55,317 bases of DNA, taken from positions 1-55,317 of the forward strand of contig NZ_SSMX01000038.1 of the NCBI RefSeq assembly GCF_004799515.1, in the 5' to 3' direction. This DNA comes from Phenylobacterium sp. Its GTDB lineage: Bacteria > Pseudomonadota > Alphaproteobacteria > Caulobacterales > Caulobacteraceae. The number at the start of each line of letters is the position of its first letter. Position 1 is the first letter of the stretch. The translations under genes were made by a program, and so were the position numbers. The notes beneath the pieces were generated by a model that ran no database searches, was not told the origin of the DNA, and was given only the letters and a program-made list of their open reading frames with translations. Positions 38,107-47,192 of this stretch are shown one piece after another.

Positions 38107-39650
38107 TTCTTCGGCAGCACCAGCTTCGGGTCGACCGGGACGGCGCGCTCCAGCGGGTTGGGCGCGTAGCGCACCTCGAAGTGGAGCTGCGGCTCGGGCA
38201 CGCCGCCGGAATTGCCGGCCTGGCCGATCTGCTGCCCCTGGGTGACCTTCTGCCGCATCTTCACGTCGACGCGGCCGAGGTGGCCGTAGGCCGTGACCCA
38301 GCCGTCGGCATGCTTGATCAGCACCAGGTTGCCGAAGCCCGGGACCTGGTCGCCGGCGTAGGCCACGTCGCCGTCGGCCGCGGCGTGCACCGCCGCCCCG
38401 GTCTCGGCCTGGATGTTGATGCCGTCGTTGCGCTGGCCGCCGGCCTTGGGGCCGAAGTCCGACAGGATCGCTCCGGTCAGCGGCCACTGGAAGCGGCCCT
38501 TGGCCATCTGCGAGACCTGGGCGTCGGACAACGCCGGCGTGGTCGGCGCCGCCGGTTGGGCGGCCGACGGCGGCGTCGGGACGCCCCCCGGCGGCGGCGC
38601 GTAGGGAATCGGATGGGCCGGCAGCGTCAAATCTTCGCCGCGGCTCGGCGGCTGATAGGGCTGTGTATAGGACCGCGAAGGCCGCTCCTCGGCGGGGGCG
38701 CTGCGGTCGTGATAGCCGTCCGGCAGATAGAGCTTCTGGCCGGCCCGCACGCTCAGCACGCGCTTGGAGAGGTCGTTCTCGGCGCGCAGGCTGGCGATGC
38801 TGACGCCGAAGCGCGCGGCGATGTTGGCCAGGGTGTCGCCCGCCTCGGCGGTGTAGACGTGCTCGGCGAAGCTTGGGCCGCGCAGCACCTGGCCGGGACG
38901 CACCGCGTTGCCCTTCAGGTGGTTCAGCCGCTTGAGCTCACCCACGTCGGTGTCGAGCTTGTCGGCGACCCTGGCGAGGGTGTCGCCCTTGCGGACCTTA
39001 TAGCTCTCGCCCTTGGCCTCGCGGGTGACCACCTTGCCGCCGGCGGCGCGGTCGGCGGCGGCCGCCACGCCGGTGTCGTCGGAGGCGGCTGGCGTCTTAC
39101 CCTTGCGGGAGGGTTTAGCGCCTTTCGCCGGCGCGGCGTCGGCTTCCTTGTCGGCCTGGTCTTCAGCCGCCTCAACCGCGGGGGCGCGATAGTCGTCCGG
39201 CAGGCGGATCTGCTGGCCCGGCCGGATCGAGGTCCTGGCCGAAAGGTCGTTCTCCGAGCGCAGCTCATCGACGCTCACGTGGAAGCGCTTGGCGATGGAG
39301 AAGACTGTGTCGCCCTTGGCGACCACATAGGCCTTCTTGGCCACCGCCGGGCCCTTCAGTACGTCGCCCGGCTGCAGGACGCCGGTCTTCTTGATCCCGT
39401 TGACGCTGGTCAGCTCGGCGACGGTGGTGTCGAGCTTGTCGGCGATCTTCTCGAGGGTGTCGCCCTTCTTGACCACATAGGCGGCGCGTTCGCCCTTCAG
39501 GGTCACGATCTTGCCGTTGGCGGCCTTGGGCGCCTCTTCCGGCTTTGGCGCATGCCTCGCCGCCAGCGCCGGCGAGGCGCCGAGGATCGTGGTGGCCATC
39601 AGGATCAGGGCCGACCGCTGAAGGATCGATCGCTGAGAAAATTGCGTCAT
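38103..39650 (-). CDS. dipM: LysM/LytM division factor DipM, degenerate peptidase
   Basis: The 515-residue secreted protein has a signal peptide, four LysM domains in two pairs (about residues 57-100, 106-151, 214-260 and 266-311), Pro-rich linkers and a C-terminal M23/LytM domain (about 395-505). Zinc ligands are eroded: NDGINI stands for HxGxDI and QLHFEV for HLHFEV, so it is probably not an enzyme. This is the architecture of Caulobacter DipM, an activator of amidases at the division site. Its position after pcm-surE-serS-tatCBA supports this. Stop shared as CTAG. Confidence 0.85.
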   Translation of the reverse strand: MTQFSQRSILQRSALILMATTILGASPALAARHAPKPEEAPKAANGKIVTLKGERAAYVVKKGDTLEKIADKLDTTVAELTSVNGIKKTGVLQPGDVLKGPAVAKKAYVVAKGDTVFSIAKRFHVSVDELRSENDLSARTSIRPGQQIRLPDDYRAPAVEAAEDQADKEADAAPAKGAKPSRKGKTPAASDDTGVAAAADRAAGGKVVTREAKGESYKVRKGDTLARVADKLDTDVGELKRLNHLKGNAVRPGQVLRGPSFAEHVYTAEAGDTLANIAARFGVSIASLRAENDLSKRVLSVRAGQKLYLPDGYHDRSAPAEERPSRSYTQPYQPPSRGEDLTLPAHPIPYAPPPGGVPTPPSAAQPAAPTTPALSDAQVSQMAKGRFQWPLTGAILSDFGPKAGGQRNDGINIQAETGAAVHAAADGDVAYAGDQVPGFGNLVLIKHADGWVTAYGHLGRVDVKMRQKVTQGQQIGQAGNSGGVPEPQLHFEVRYAPNPLERAVPVDPKLVLPKN

Positions 39651-39693
39651 CGCCGCTCCGGTATTGGTCGTGGCATGAGTCGGGGCGTTAGGG

Positions 39694-39709
39694 TTGATCT
39701 TGGGTTAAC
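39694..39709. promoter_or_regulatory. CtrA-like box upstream of dipM
   Basis: TTGA-TCTTGGG-TTAAC matches the CtrA consensus TTAA-N7-TTAAC with one mismatch. It lies about 45 bases upstream of the dipM start, where CtrA could control transcription of this division gene. The match is to one strand of a near-palindromic motif (GGGTTAACCC on the right half). Confidence 0.5.
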
Positions 39710-39759
39710 CCGGCCCGCGCCGCCAACCTGCAAACCACCGCAGGCGCCACACGTCTTCG

Positions 39760-40422
39760 TCAAAGTTCCTTCGCCACCCCGTCGAGCAAGGGCACGAACC
39801 GCACGTCGGTCAGCGCCTCGATCGCAAAGCCGCCCTTGCCATCGCCGGTGTAGCGCTTGAGGCTCTGCACCGGTCCCTTGCCGATCGGCGCCACCAGGAT
39901 GCCGTTCGGTTTAAGCTGAGAAAGCAAGGCCTTCGGCTCATCAGACGCCGCAGCTGTGACCATAATACGGTCGAAGGGCGCCTGTTCGGGCCAGCCCTCG
40001 CCGCCGTCGCCGAAACGGGTGATGATGTTGGTCAGGCCCAGCGCCTTGAAGCGCGCCTCGGCCTCGCGCATCAGGGTGCGGTAGCGCTCCACCGTATAGA
40101 CCAGCCGCGAGAGCTTGGAGAGGATCGTCGTCTGGTAGCCGCTGCCGGTGCCGATCTCCAGCACCCGGTCGCGCTTGTCGACCTTCAGGGCCTGGGACAT
40201 CAGGCCGACGATGAACGGCTGGCTGATGGTCTGGCCGCAGGCGATGGGCAGGGCGGAATCCTCGAAGGCCCGTTCCTTGAACAGGTCCGGGGTGAACACC
40301 TCGCGCGGCGTCGTCTCGATCGCGCCCAGCACGGCGGGCTCGCTGACCCCCTGCGACCTCAGCGCGAGGATCAGGCGGGCGAGCCGCGTCTCGGCGCTGT
40401 CCTGGTCGTCCTTCTTCGCCAT
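39760..40422 (-). CDS. pcm: Protein-L-isoaspartate O-methyltransferase
   Basis: The 220-residue enzyme repairs isoaspartyl residues using S-adenosylmethionine. The SAM motif RVLEIGTGSGYQTTIL, the DSALPIACGQTISQPFIVGL block and IMVTAAASDEPKALLSQLKP are typical. Length fits. ATG 40422 is preferred over an in-frame TTG two codons ahead. It begins 17 bases after the surE stop and probably shares its transcript; the surE-pcm pairing is widespread in proteobacteria. Confidence 0.95.
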   Translation of the reverse strand: MAKKDDQDSAETRLARLILALRSQGVSEPAVLGAIETTPREVFTPDLFKERAFEDSALPIACGQTISQPFIVGLMSQALKVDKRDRVLEIGTGSGYQTTILSKLSRLVYTVERYRTLMREAEARFKALGLTNIITRFGDGGEGWPEQAPFDRIMVTAAASDEPKALLSQLKPNGILVAPIGKGPVQSLKRYTGDGKGGFAIEALTDVRFVPLLDGVAKEL

Positions 40423-40439
40423 CTTCAAGCCATCGCCGC

Positions 40440-41213
40440 CTAGGCCTTGGGCGGCGGCCCGCCCAACACGCCTCGCAGTTTGTGCACTGACTCGCCGTGC
40501 GTGAGGTCGATATGCAGCGGCGTCACGGAAATCTTTCCGTCATAGAGCGCTCGCAGGTCGGTTCCGGGCGCCGGCTGCGAACGCTCCTGGCGGAATCCCA
40601 TCCAGTAATAGTCGCGTCCGCGCAGGTCGGTGCGCTTTTCCATCACCCGGACAGGCGCGTCGCGGAACCCCTGGCGCGTCACCTCGACCTCGGTGATCTC
40701 CTCCGGCGGGCGGCCGGGGAAGTTCAGGTTCATGATCACGTCGTCGGGCCAGCCGACCGCCACCAGCTTCCTGATGATGCCGGGCGCATAGGCCTCGGCG
40801 GCGTCGTAGCCCTTGTTCCCCTCGTAGAAGCCCATCTGCGACAGGGCGATGCCGCGCACGCCCAGCGCCATGGCCTCAATGGCCCCCGCCACCGTGCCGG
40901 ACAGCGTCACGTCCTCCGCCAGGTTCGCGCCCCGGTTGACGCCGGAGAGCACCAGGTCGGGCTTGGCCCCCGTCACCAGCTCGCGCAGGCCCAGCATCAC
41001 ACAGTCGGTGGGCGTGCCGGACGTGGAGAAGCGCCGCTCGTCGAGCTGGCGCACCCGGATCGGCTCGCTCAGCGTCAGCGCGCGGCTGGCGCCCGAGCGC
41101 TCCTCGTCTGGCGCGCAGATCCAGACGTCGTCGGAGAGCTGGGCCGCGATCCGCTCCAGCGCCGCCAGGCCCTCGGCGCGGATCCCGTCGTCGTTGGTGA
41201 GCAGGATGCGCAC
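40440..41213 (-). CDS. surE: 5'/3'-nucleotidase SurE
   Basis: The 257-residue metal-dependent phosphatase acts on nucleoside monophosphates and short polyphosphates. Metal ligands are visible in [13 protein letters not shown] and [20 protein letters not shown], with [20 protein letters not shown] in between. It starts with GTG directly adjoining the serS stop (TAG followed at once by GTG), so translation is probably coupled. Gene order serS-surE-pcm-dipM matches Caulobacter. Confidence 0.96.
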   Translation of the reverse strand: MRILLTNDDGIRAEGLAALERIAAQLSDDVWICAPDEERSGASRALTLSEPIRVRQLDERRFSTSGTPTDCVMLGLRELVTGAKPDLVLSGVNRGANLAEDVTLSGTVAGAIEAMALGVRGIALSQMGFYEGNKGYDAAEAYAPGIIRKLVAVGWPDDVIMNLNFPGRPPEEITEVEVTRQGFRDAPVRVMEKRTDLRGRDYYWMGFRQERSQPAPGTDLRALYDGKISVTPLHIDLTHGESVHKLRGVLGGPPPKA

Positions 41214-42500
41214 CTAGCCCTGCCCGCCGATGTGCGTCAGGCCCGGCAGGTAGGGATGCAGCGCCTGCGGAATGGCGATGCGGCCGCCCTCGTCCTGGTA
41301 GTTCTCCATCAGCGCCACCAGGGTGCGGCCCACCGCCAGGCCCGAGCCGTTGAGCGTGTGGACGAAGCGAGTCCCCTTCTCGCCAGCGGCGCGGCTGCGC
41401 GCATCCATGCGCCGGGCCTGGAAGTCGCCGACATTGGAGCACGAGCTGATCTCGCGGTAGGTCTCCTGGCTGGGCAGCCAGACCTCCAGGTCGTAGGTCT
41501 TCCTCGCCCCGAAGCCCATGTCGCCCGTGCAGAGCAGCATGGTGCGGAACGGCAGCTCCAGCCGCTTCAGCACCGCCTCGGCGCACTCCACCATGCGCTC
41601 GTGCTCGGCGGCCGACTGTTCCGGCGCGGTGATCGAGACCAGCTCACACTTATAGAACTGGTGCTGGCGGATCATGCCGCGGGTGTCGCGGCCCGAGGCG
41701 CCGGCCTCCGAGCGGAAACAGGGCGTCAGCGCGGTGAAGCGCAGCGGCAACTCTTCCTCGGCGACGATCTGGCCCATCACCAGGCTGGTGAGCGGCACCT
41801 CGGCCGTGGGGATCAGCCAGCGGCCGTCGGTAGTCTGGAAGAGCTGGTCGGCGAACTTCGGCAGCTTGTCGGTGCCGTAGGCCGCCGCGTCATTGACCAT
41901 CAGCGGCGGCGAGACCTCGAGGTAGCCGTGCTCGCGGGTCTGCAGGTCCAGCATGAACTGGCCCAGCGCCCGTTCCAGCCGGGCGAGCTCCCCCTTCAGC
42001 ACCACGAACCGCGCCCCGCTCATCCGCGCGGCGGCCTCGAAGTCCATCAGCCCCAGGCCCTCGCCCAGGTCGACGTGGTCCTTGGGCTTGGCGATGGCGA
42101 AGGGCGTCCCCCAGCGGCGGACCTCGACGTTGTCGTGCTCGTCCTTGCCCCACGGCACGTCCTCGGCCGGGATGTTCGGCAGACCGGCCAGGAGGTCGTT
42201 GAGCGCCTGCGACGCCTCGCGCTCCTCGGCCTGGGCGGTCTCCAGCGTGGTCTTCAGCGCCTCGACCTGGGCCATCAGGCGCTGGGCCTCGGCCTCGTCC
42301 TTGCCGGCCTTGGCCTGGCCGATCTTCTTGGACGCGTCATTTCGCTCGGCCTGGGCGGTCTGCCAGGCGGTCTGGGCGGCGCGCAGCTTGGCGTCGAGGG
42401 CGGTGATTTCGCCCACCAGGCCGGACCCGGACAGTCCTTTCGAATCCCAGCCTTTGACATAGGGCTCAGGGTTTTCGCGAAGGGCTCGGATATCGTGCAT
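41214..42500 (-). CDS. serS: Seryl-tRNA synthetase
   Basis: The 428-residue class II synthetase has the N-terminal coiled-coil arm that grips tRNA-Ser (residues about 28-100), motif 2 in [20 protein letters not shown] and motif 3 in [17 protein letters not shown]. It charges tRNA-Ser and tRNA-Sec-like substrates with serine. ATG 42500 ([12 protein letters not shown]) is the family start; the frame extends upstream but into non-conserved sequence. It lies 65 bases after tatC on the same strand. Confidence 0.97.
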   Translation of the reverse strand: MHDIRALRENPEPYVKGWDSKGLSGSGLVGEITALDAKLRAAQTAWQTAQAERNDASKKIGQAKAGKDEAEAQRLMAQVEALKTTLETAQAEEREASQALNDLLAGLPNIPAEDVPWGKDEHDNVEVRRWGTPFAIAKPKDHVDLGEGLGLMDFEAAARMSGARFVVLKGELARLERALGQFMLDLQTREHGYLEVSPPLMVNDAAAYGTDKLPKFADQLFQTTDGRWLIPTAEVPLTSLVMGQIVAEEELPLRFTALTPCFRSEAGASGRDTRGMIRQHQFYKCELVSITAPEQSAAEHERMVECAEAVLKRLELPFRTMLLCTGDMGFGARKTYDLEVWLPSQETYREISSCSNVGDFQARRMDARSRAAGEKGTRFVHTLNGSGLAVGRTLVALMENYQDEGGRIAIPQALHPYLPGLTHIGGQG

Positions 42501-42565
42501 GGCGGCCGCCGATGGAAGGGAAGCGGCCTTCTCTAGAGTGCGTTCGAGAGGGCGCCAAGGCTTGC

Positions 42566-43477
42566 TCAGGCCGCCTGGGCGTCGTCGTCCTTCTTGCGCC
42601 GCCGCTCGATCAGCCAGACGCAGCCGACGGAGACAAAGTAGAGCCCGACGATCGGCACCGAGAGCAGGATCTGGCTGATCGGGTCCGGCGGGGTGATGAT
42701 CGCGGCCACCACAACGACCACGACCACCGCGTAGCGCCAACCGGCCATCAACATCTTGGAGTTCACGAGGCCGGCGATCCCGAGAAGGGCGAGGATGACC
42801 GGCAGCTGGAAGCAGAGGCCGAAAGCCAGCAGCAGCGCCGTCACCAGGTCGAAATACTCGGAGATCCGCGACATCAGCTTCACGGAGATCGGCCCGTCGA
42901 CGATCTGCTGGTGCAAGGCGAACCACATCACGAACGGCAGGATCGTGAAGTAGACCAAGGCCGCGCCGGCGACGAACAGCAAGGGCGACGCGATCAGGAA
43001 CGGCAGGAAGGCGCGGCGTTCCTTCTTGTAGAGGCCCGGCGCCACGAAGGCGTAGATCTGCTGGCCCAGCACCGGGAAGCTCAGCGCCACCGCGCCGACC
43101 GCCGCCAGCTTGACCTTGGTGAAGAAGATTTCCAGCGGCGCGGTGGAGATCAGGTCGGTCGCCGGCGGCGCCACGGGCGCGACCTGCTTGCCGATCAACA
43201 CCAGGAACATGTCCCGCGCCCCGTTCCAGGCGTTGACGAGACTCGACAAGAAGCCCCCGCCCTCAGGTGGCGCCTTGGCCCGCACCGCCACCAGCCCTTG
43301 GGCGATCGTGTAGGGGTGCACCATCAAGAGGAGGAGCGACTGCGAGAAGGCGAAGCAGAAGATGAAGGCCACAAACAGGGCGAGGATGCAGACGATCAAC
43401 CGCGAGCGAAGTTCGATCAGATGATCGAGCAGCGGCGCGCGCGAGGCCTCGATCTCGTCGTCGTCGGTGGCGCTCAC
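42566..43477 (-). CDS. tatC: Twin-arginine translocase subunit TatC
   Basis: The 303-residue receptor of the Tat pathway has six helices and conserved blocks [33 protein letters not shown] and [16 protein letters not shown], with a Glu in the second loop region. It recognises the SRRxFLK signals of folded substrates. Length is slightly above usual because of a central loop with a Pro/Ala segment ([10 protein letters not shown]). Its GTG start overlaps the tatB stop by four bases. Confidence 0.95.
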   Translation of the reverse strand: MSATDDDEIEASRAPLLDHLIELRSRLIVCILALFVAFIFCFAFSQSLLLLMVHPYTIAQGLVAVRAKAPPEGGGFLSSLVNAWNGARDMFLVLIGKQVAPVAPPATDLISTAPLEIFFTKVKLAAVGAVALSFPVLGQQIYAFVAPGLYKKERRAFLPFLIASPLLFVAGAALVYFTILPFVMWFALHQQIVDGPISVKLMSRISEYFDLVTALLLAFGLCFQLPVILALLGIAGLVNSKMLMAGWRYAVVVVVVVAAIITPPDPISQILLSVPIVGLYFVSVGCVWLIERRRKKDDDAQAA

Positions 43478-44097
43478 GAGGCGGTCGCCTTGCGGGGCCG
43501 CGGCTTGGCCGGCGCGGCCTTGGTCGAAGCCCTGGCCTTGGCGGGCGGCTTGGCGGCCTTGGCCGAGGCGGGCTTGGCGGCGGGGGGCTTGGCGGCGGGG
43601 GGCTTGGCGGCCGTCTTCACGCCGGCCTTGGGAGATGTGACCTTGGGCGCCGCCACCTTGGGCGCTGTCGCCTTGGCCGCCGTGGTCTTGGCGGCTTTCA
43701 CCGGGGCCTTGCGGGACTTCCGGGCCTTCGGCGCCGGCGCGGTCTCGATCGGCTCAGGCTGTAGAGGAACGTACGGGTAGTTCGGCGTCTGCAGGTCCGC
43801 GTGCACATCGCTGAGGCCCTGGTGGATGTCGTTGAAGGTCTGGGTCATCTCCGGCGAGCCGACCAGGTCGGGGAGTTGGCCCTTGCGCATGGCCTCGACT
43901 TCCTTGCGCAGCTCGTCGAGCTCCGACTGACGGGCCATCTCGTCGAAGCTGGCGCGGAATTCGGCAGCCATGGAGCGCACCTTGGCCATGAACTGGCCGA
44001 GCTTGCGCAAGAGGACCGGCAGGTCCTTCGGACCCACCACGATCAGCGCCACGATCGCGGCGACCAAGAATTCGACTGCGCGTCCTTCGGGAAACAT
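43474..44097 (-). CDS. tatB: Twin-arginine translocase subunit TatB with Lys/Ala/Pro-rich tail
   Basis: The 207-residue protein has the TatB N-terminal helix (EFLVAAIVALIVVGPKDLPV), an amphipathic helix (LLRKLGQFMAKVRSMAAEFR) and a cytoplasmic end of about 90 residues built from AAKPP-type units, rich in Lys, Ala and Pro and resembling a histone H1 tail. It partners with TatC. The tail is encoded partly by a 15-base repeat (43571-43610). The gene precedes tatC with a four-base overlap and follows tatA after 66 bases. Confidence 0.93.
   Translation of the reverse strand: MFPEGRAVEFLVAAIVALIVVGPKDLPVLLRKLGQFMAKVRSMAAEFRASFDEMARQSELDELRKEVEAMRKGQLPDLVGSPEMTQTFNDIHQGLSDVHADLQTPNYPYVPLQPEPIETAPAPKARKSRKAPVKAAKTTAAKATAPKVAAPKVTSPKAGVKTAAKPPAAKPPAAKPASAKAAKPPAKARASTKAAPAKPRPRKATAS
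43571..43610 (-). repeat. In-frame 15-base tandem repeat in tatB
   Basis: The unit GGCTTGGCGGCGGGG occurs at 43571-43585 and 43586-43600, followed by a partial copy to 43610. Read on the minus strand it codes for PAAKP-type repeats in the TatB tail. Because the unit length is a multiple of three, slippage would change tail length without shifting frame. Confidence 0.85.
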
Positions 44098-44163
44098 GGC
44101 CGTGGGCTTAGCGCGGTTTCAGGCGCAAGGGAAAGGAGGGCCGCGTCTGCGCGGGAAGAAGGC

Positions 44164-44460
44164 TCAGGCCTTGGTCTTCGCGCGGGGCTTCGCCGCCGGC
44201 TTAGCGGTGGTTTTGGCCTTGGTGGTGCGCGGCGCGCTCGCGCGGGCCGCGGGCTTGGCGGTGGGCTTCGGCAGCGGCTTTGCGGGCGGCGCCGGCTCTT
44301 CTTCCTTGGCGGTCTCTTCCTCGCCCTTCAGGCCTTCGCGGAAGGCTTTGATGCCCTTGGCGGTGTCGCCCATGATCCCGGAGATTTTCCCACGGCCGCC
44401 GAACAGCAGCAGGATGACCACCGCGGCGAAGATCAGGTGCCAAATCGAAAGTCCGCCCAT
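44164..44460 (-). CDS. tatA: Twin-arginine translocase subunit TatA with Lys-rich tail
   Basis: The 98-residue protein has the TatA helix [18 protein letters not shown], the FGRGKI-like hinge written [20 protein letters not shown], and a tail of about 50 residues rich in Lys, Ala and Pro ([20 protein letters not shown]). It oligomerises to form the Tat export passage. Upstream of the start lies a 119-base gap to scpB, which may contain its promoter; an AT-rich GATTATATAG stretch lies near 44510 on the minus strand. Confidence 0.93.
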   Translation of the reverse strand: MGGLSIWHLIFAAVVILLLFGGRGKISGIMGDTAKGIKAFREGLKGEEETAKEEEPAPPAKPLPKPTAKPAARASAPRTTKAKTTAKPAAKPRAKTKA

Positions 44461-44579
44461 GGCGTCGAAAACTCCTCACCCGTCGCGCCCCGGCGACCCT
44501 ATCCAAGGGGCTATATAATCGGTCTTCGGACGCCGCGCCACGCGACATTCCGAGGCGTTAGACCTTAAAACTACGCCGT

Positions 44580-45215
44580 TTATTCCCCGAGGAAATCCGT
44601 GTGGAACTCCGGCTGATCGCCGTCCTCCAGCGGGTCCTCGTCCATCACCGGCGCGTTGGGGTCCGGCACGGCGAAGTCGGCGGGCAAATCGAGCGACAGC
44701 AGGCCTGCGGCGCGCATCTCCGCCGCGCCCGGCAGGTCGCCGACGCTGGCCAGGCCATAGTGCTCCAGGAAGGCGTCGGTGGTGCCGTAGGTGATCGGCC
44801 GGCCGGGCGTACGGCGGCGCCCACGCATCCGCACGAGACCCAGCTCCAGCAGGACGTCGAGCGTGCCCTTGCTGGCCTGGACGCCGCGCACGGCCTCGAT
44901 CTCCGCGCGGGTCACCGGCTGGTGATAGGCGATGATCGCCAGCGTCTCCTGGGCGGCCTTTGAAAGCCGGCGCGGCTCGTCCCGCTCGTCGGTCATCAGC
45001 CAGGCGAGGTCTCCGGCGGTCTGGAAGCGCCAACGGCCCGCCACCTCGACCAGCTCGACGCCCCGGCCCTGATAGCGGGCCTGCAGGGCGGCGATGGCTC
45101 CGGCCACGTCCGCGCCCTCCGGCAAGCGCTTGGCGAGGTCCGCGTCGCTGAGCGGCCCGGCGGCGGCGAACAGCAGCGCCTCGACCTCGCGCTCGGTATG
45201 GACGACGTCGCTCAT
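44580..45215 (-). CDS. scpB: Segregation and condensation protein ScpB
   Basis: The 211-residue protein binds ScpA and SMC in the condensin complex. Two winged helices are indicated by EREVEALLFAAAGPLSDADL and LSKAAQETLAIIAYHQPVTR, and GRRRTPGRPITYGTTDAFLE is the family signature. The last 35 residues are acidic. Its ATG at 45215 is preceded by GGGGGAG, which comes from the hairpin element at 45224-45332, so that element may supply or hide the ribosome site. scpA lies on the other side of the element. Confidence 0.94.
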   Translation of the reverse strand: MSDVVHTEREVEALLFAAAGPLSDADLAKRLPEGADVAGAIAALQARYQGRGVELVEVAGRWRFQTAGDLAWLMTDERDEPRRLSKAAQETLAIIAYHQPVTRAEIEAVRGVQASKGTLDVLLELGLVRMRGRRRTPGRPITYGTTDAFLEHYGLASVGDLPGAAEMRAAGLLSLDLPADFAVPDPNAPVMDEDPLEDGDQPEFHTDFLGE

Positions 45216-45223
45216 GAACAGAT

Positions 45224-45332
45224 GCTCCCCCTCAGGGGGAGCCGTCGCTGAGCGACTGAGGGGGTTCCATCAGCCGGGTCCGCGGGTGAAACCTCCTCCG
45301 ACCTTTCAGGCCACCTCCCCCTGAGGGGGAGG
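45224..45332. repeat. Inverted pair of G/C-rich hairpins between scpA and scpB
   Basis: GCTCCCCCTCAGGGGGAGC (45224-45242) and CCTCCCCCTGAGGGGGAGG (45314-45332) are both hairpins with eight-base stems and three-base loops, and each is nearly the complement of the other, giving an inverted pair. A third small hairpin GTCGC-tga-GCGAC lies at 45244-45256. The layout resembles a REP/BIME-like element. It shares the CTTCAGGGGAGG-type core with the ends of the DUF559 element near 28 kb. Confidence 0.75.
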
Positions 45333-45351
45333 ATCTGGGAGCGTTCGCCCG

Positions 45352-46170
45352 TCATGCGGCCTTTCCCTGGCGGGTGCGCAGGTAGATGTCGGCGAAAGCC
45401 TCCAGTTGGCGGGCCTCGAGCGCGCCTTCCTTGACCAGCTCCAGGCTGGCCGAGAGCGTCGAGGCCACATAGGAGGCGCGGCCCGGCCGGCCCTCGTCAC
45501 CGGGCCCGGGGGGCCCCATCGGCGCGACCCCGGCCAGGGGCGTCCAGCGGCCCAGCTCCGGCAGCAGGCGACGCAGGCGGTCCCTCGCCTCCTCCAGCGG
45601 ATAGGCCTTGGGCGTGGCCGGCGAATAGCTGCGGCTGGCCTCCTTGGTCCGCTGGGCGATGTAGGCGCTCATCAGGCCGTAGAGGTCGCCCTCGATACGG
45701 CCCGAAGGGATCACGGTGATGGCCTGCGGATCGCCGCGGCCGAAGACGTCGCGGCCGAGCTGCGGGCGGGTGTGCAAGGCCTCGACGGCCGTACGCATGG
45801 CGTCGAGCTTGGCCAGGCGGAAGGCCAGCCGCGCGGCGATCTCCTCGGCCGGCGCCTCGTCGGTCTTGGGCTGCTCCGGCTTGGGCAGCAGCAGGCGCGA
45901 CTTCAGGTAGGCGAGCCACGAGGCCATCACCAGGTAGTCGGCGGCCAGCGAGAACTGCGCCTTCCGCGCCTGCTGCACGAAGGCCAGGTACTGTTCGGCG
46001 AGCCTCAGGATCGACAGCTGCAGGAGGTCGACCTTCTGGTTGCGGGCCAGCGCCAGCAGCACGTGCAGCGGGCCTTCGTAGCCCTCGAGGTCGACGATCA
46101 GCGCCTCGCCGTCCTCGGCGGCGTTGGCCGCCGCGGCGAAGTCCAGGCTGGGCTGGAAGGTCGCGCTCAC
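45352..46170 (-). CDS. scpA: Segregation and condensation protein ScpA
   Basis: The 272-residue kleisin-type protein links ScpB and SMC. Its N-terminal helix block, EGYEGPLHVLLALARNQKVDL and QYLAFVQQARKAQFSLAADY with MASWLAYLKSRLLLPKP, is typical, as is the C-terminal winged helix with TLSASLELVKEGALEARQ. The GTG start overlaps the nagZ stop by four bases. Most alphaproteobacteria have scpB directly after scpA; here 136 bases with two hairpins intervene. Confidence 0.93.
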   Translation of the reverse strand: MSATFQPSLDFAAAANAAEDGEALIVDLEGYEGPLHVLLALARNQKVDLLQLSILRLAEQYLAFVQQARKAQFSLAADYLVMASWLAYLKSRLLLPKPEQPKTDEAPAEEIAARLAFRLAKLDAMRTAVEALHTRPQLGRDVFGRGDPQAITVIPSGRIEGDLYGLMSAYIAQRTKEASRSYSPATPKAYPLEEARDRLRRLLPELGRWTPLAGVAPMGPPGPGDEGRPGRASYVASTLSASLELVKEGALEARQLEAFADIYLRTRQGKAA

Positions 46171-47192
46171 GCCGCGAACCGCCCGTCGAAGGCCGCGTCG
46201 AAGCGCGCCCGGGCCTCGGCGGCGTCGAAGGGTTCGACCGCCCGCGCCAGCCGCGCCAGGGCCGCCGTCGCCCGCGCCGCCGCCTTGCCCTTCAGGGCGC
46301 CTGCGCCGTCGACCACCGCCTTCATCTCGTCCATGGACCCATTGCAGTGCAGGACGACGTCGCAGCCGGCCGCGCGGCTGGCCTTCGCCCGCTCGGTGAA
46401 GTCGCCGCTAAGCGCCTTCATGGATAGGTCATCGGTCATCACCAGGCCGTCGAAACCGATGGCCTCGCGGATCACCTTGCGCAGCGCCTTCGTCGACGTC
46501 GTCGCCGGCCGCTTGCGGTCGATGGCCGTGTAGATGACGTGGGCGGTCATCGCCATGGGCATGTCGGAGAGCACGCGGAACGGGGCGAAATCGCGGGCGT
46601 CCAGGTCTTCCAGGCTGGCCTCGACGACCGGCAGCTCCAAGTGGCTGTCGGCCATGGCGCGGCCGTGGCCGGGGATGTGCTTGATCACCGGCAGGACGCC
46701 GCCTGCGATCAGCCCCTCGGCGGCGGCGCGGCCCAGGAAGGCGACCTCCTCTGGCGTCTGGCCATAGGCGCGGTCGCCGATGATCTCGTGGCCGGCGGGA
46801 TCCGGCACGTCCAGCACCGGCACGCAGTCGACGTTGATGCCGAGCTGCGCCAGGTCGTGCGCCATCAGCCGCGCGCCCAGCCGGGTCACCTCGCGGCGGA
46901 CCAGAGGGTCGTTGCCGCTGAGGTCCCCGAACGCCCGGCCCGGCGGATAGCGGCCCCAGTGCGGCGGGCCCAAGCGCTGCACACGCCCGCCTTCCTGGTC
47001 GATCAGCACCGGCGCGTCGGCGCGGCCCACGGTGTCGCGCAGGGCGTCCACCAGGGCCCGCACCTGATCGGGCGTCGCGACGTTCCGCTTGAAGAGGATG
47101 AAGCCCCAGGGCCTCACCCGCCGGAAGAGGGCCTTCTCCTCCGGCGTCAGCGTGAGGCCCGAGCAGCCCAGGATGGCCGCCGCGATGCTCAC
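46167..47192 (-). CDS. nagZ: Beta-N-acetylhexosaminidase NagZ
   Basis: The 341-residue glycoside hydrolase family 3 enzyme removes N-acetylglucosamine from muropeptides in the cytoplasm during wall recycling. The family signature KHIPGHGRAMADSHLELPVV and nucleophile aspartate in GLVMTDDLSMKAL are present, with APVLIDQEGGRVQRLGPPHW earlier. It starts with GTG at 47192, overlapping the upstream stop by four bases; the longer open frame upstream is part of the FtsN gene region. NagZ is the next gene in the ftsN-scpA block. Confidence 0.96.
   Translation of the reverse strand: MSIAAAILGCSGLTLTPEEKALFRRVRPWGFILFKRNVATPDQVRALVDALRDTVGRADAPVLIDQEGGRVQRLGPPHWGRYPPGRAFGDLSGNDPLVRREVTRLGARLMAHDLAQLGINVDCVPVLDVPDPAGHEIIGDRAYGQTPEEVAFLGRAAAEGLIAGGVLPVIKHIPGHGRAMADSHLELPVVEASLEDLDARDFAPFRVLSDMPMAMTAHVIYTAIDRKRPATTSTKALRKVIREAIGFDGLVMTDDLSMKALSGDFTERAKASRAAGCDVVLHCNGSMDEMKAVVDGAGALKGKAAARATAALARLARAVEPFDAAEARARFDAAFDGRFAA

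Noticed and set aside
40497..42536. 679-codon plus-strand open frame antisense to surE and serS
   Set aside because: Both minus-strand genes have catalytic motifs; the antisense product has none.
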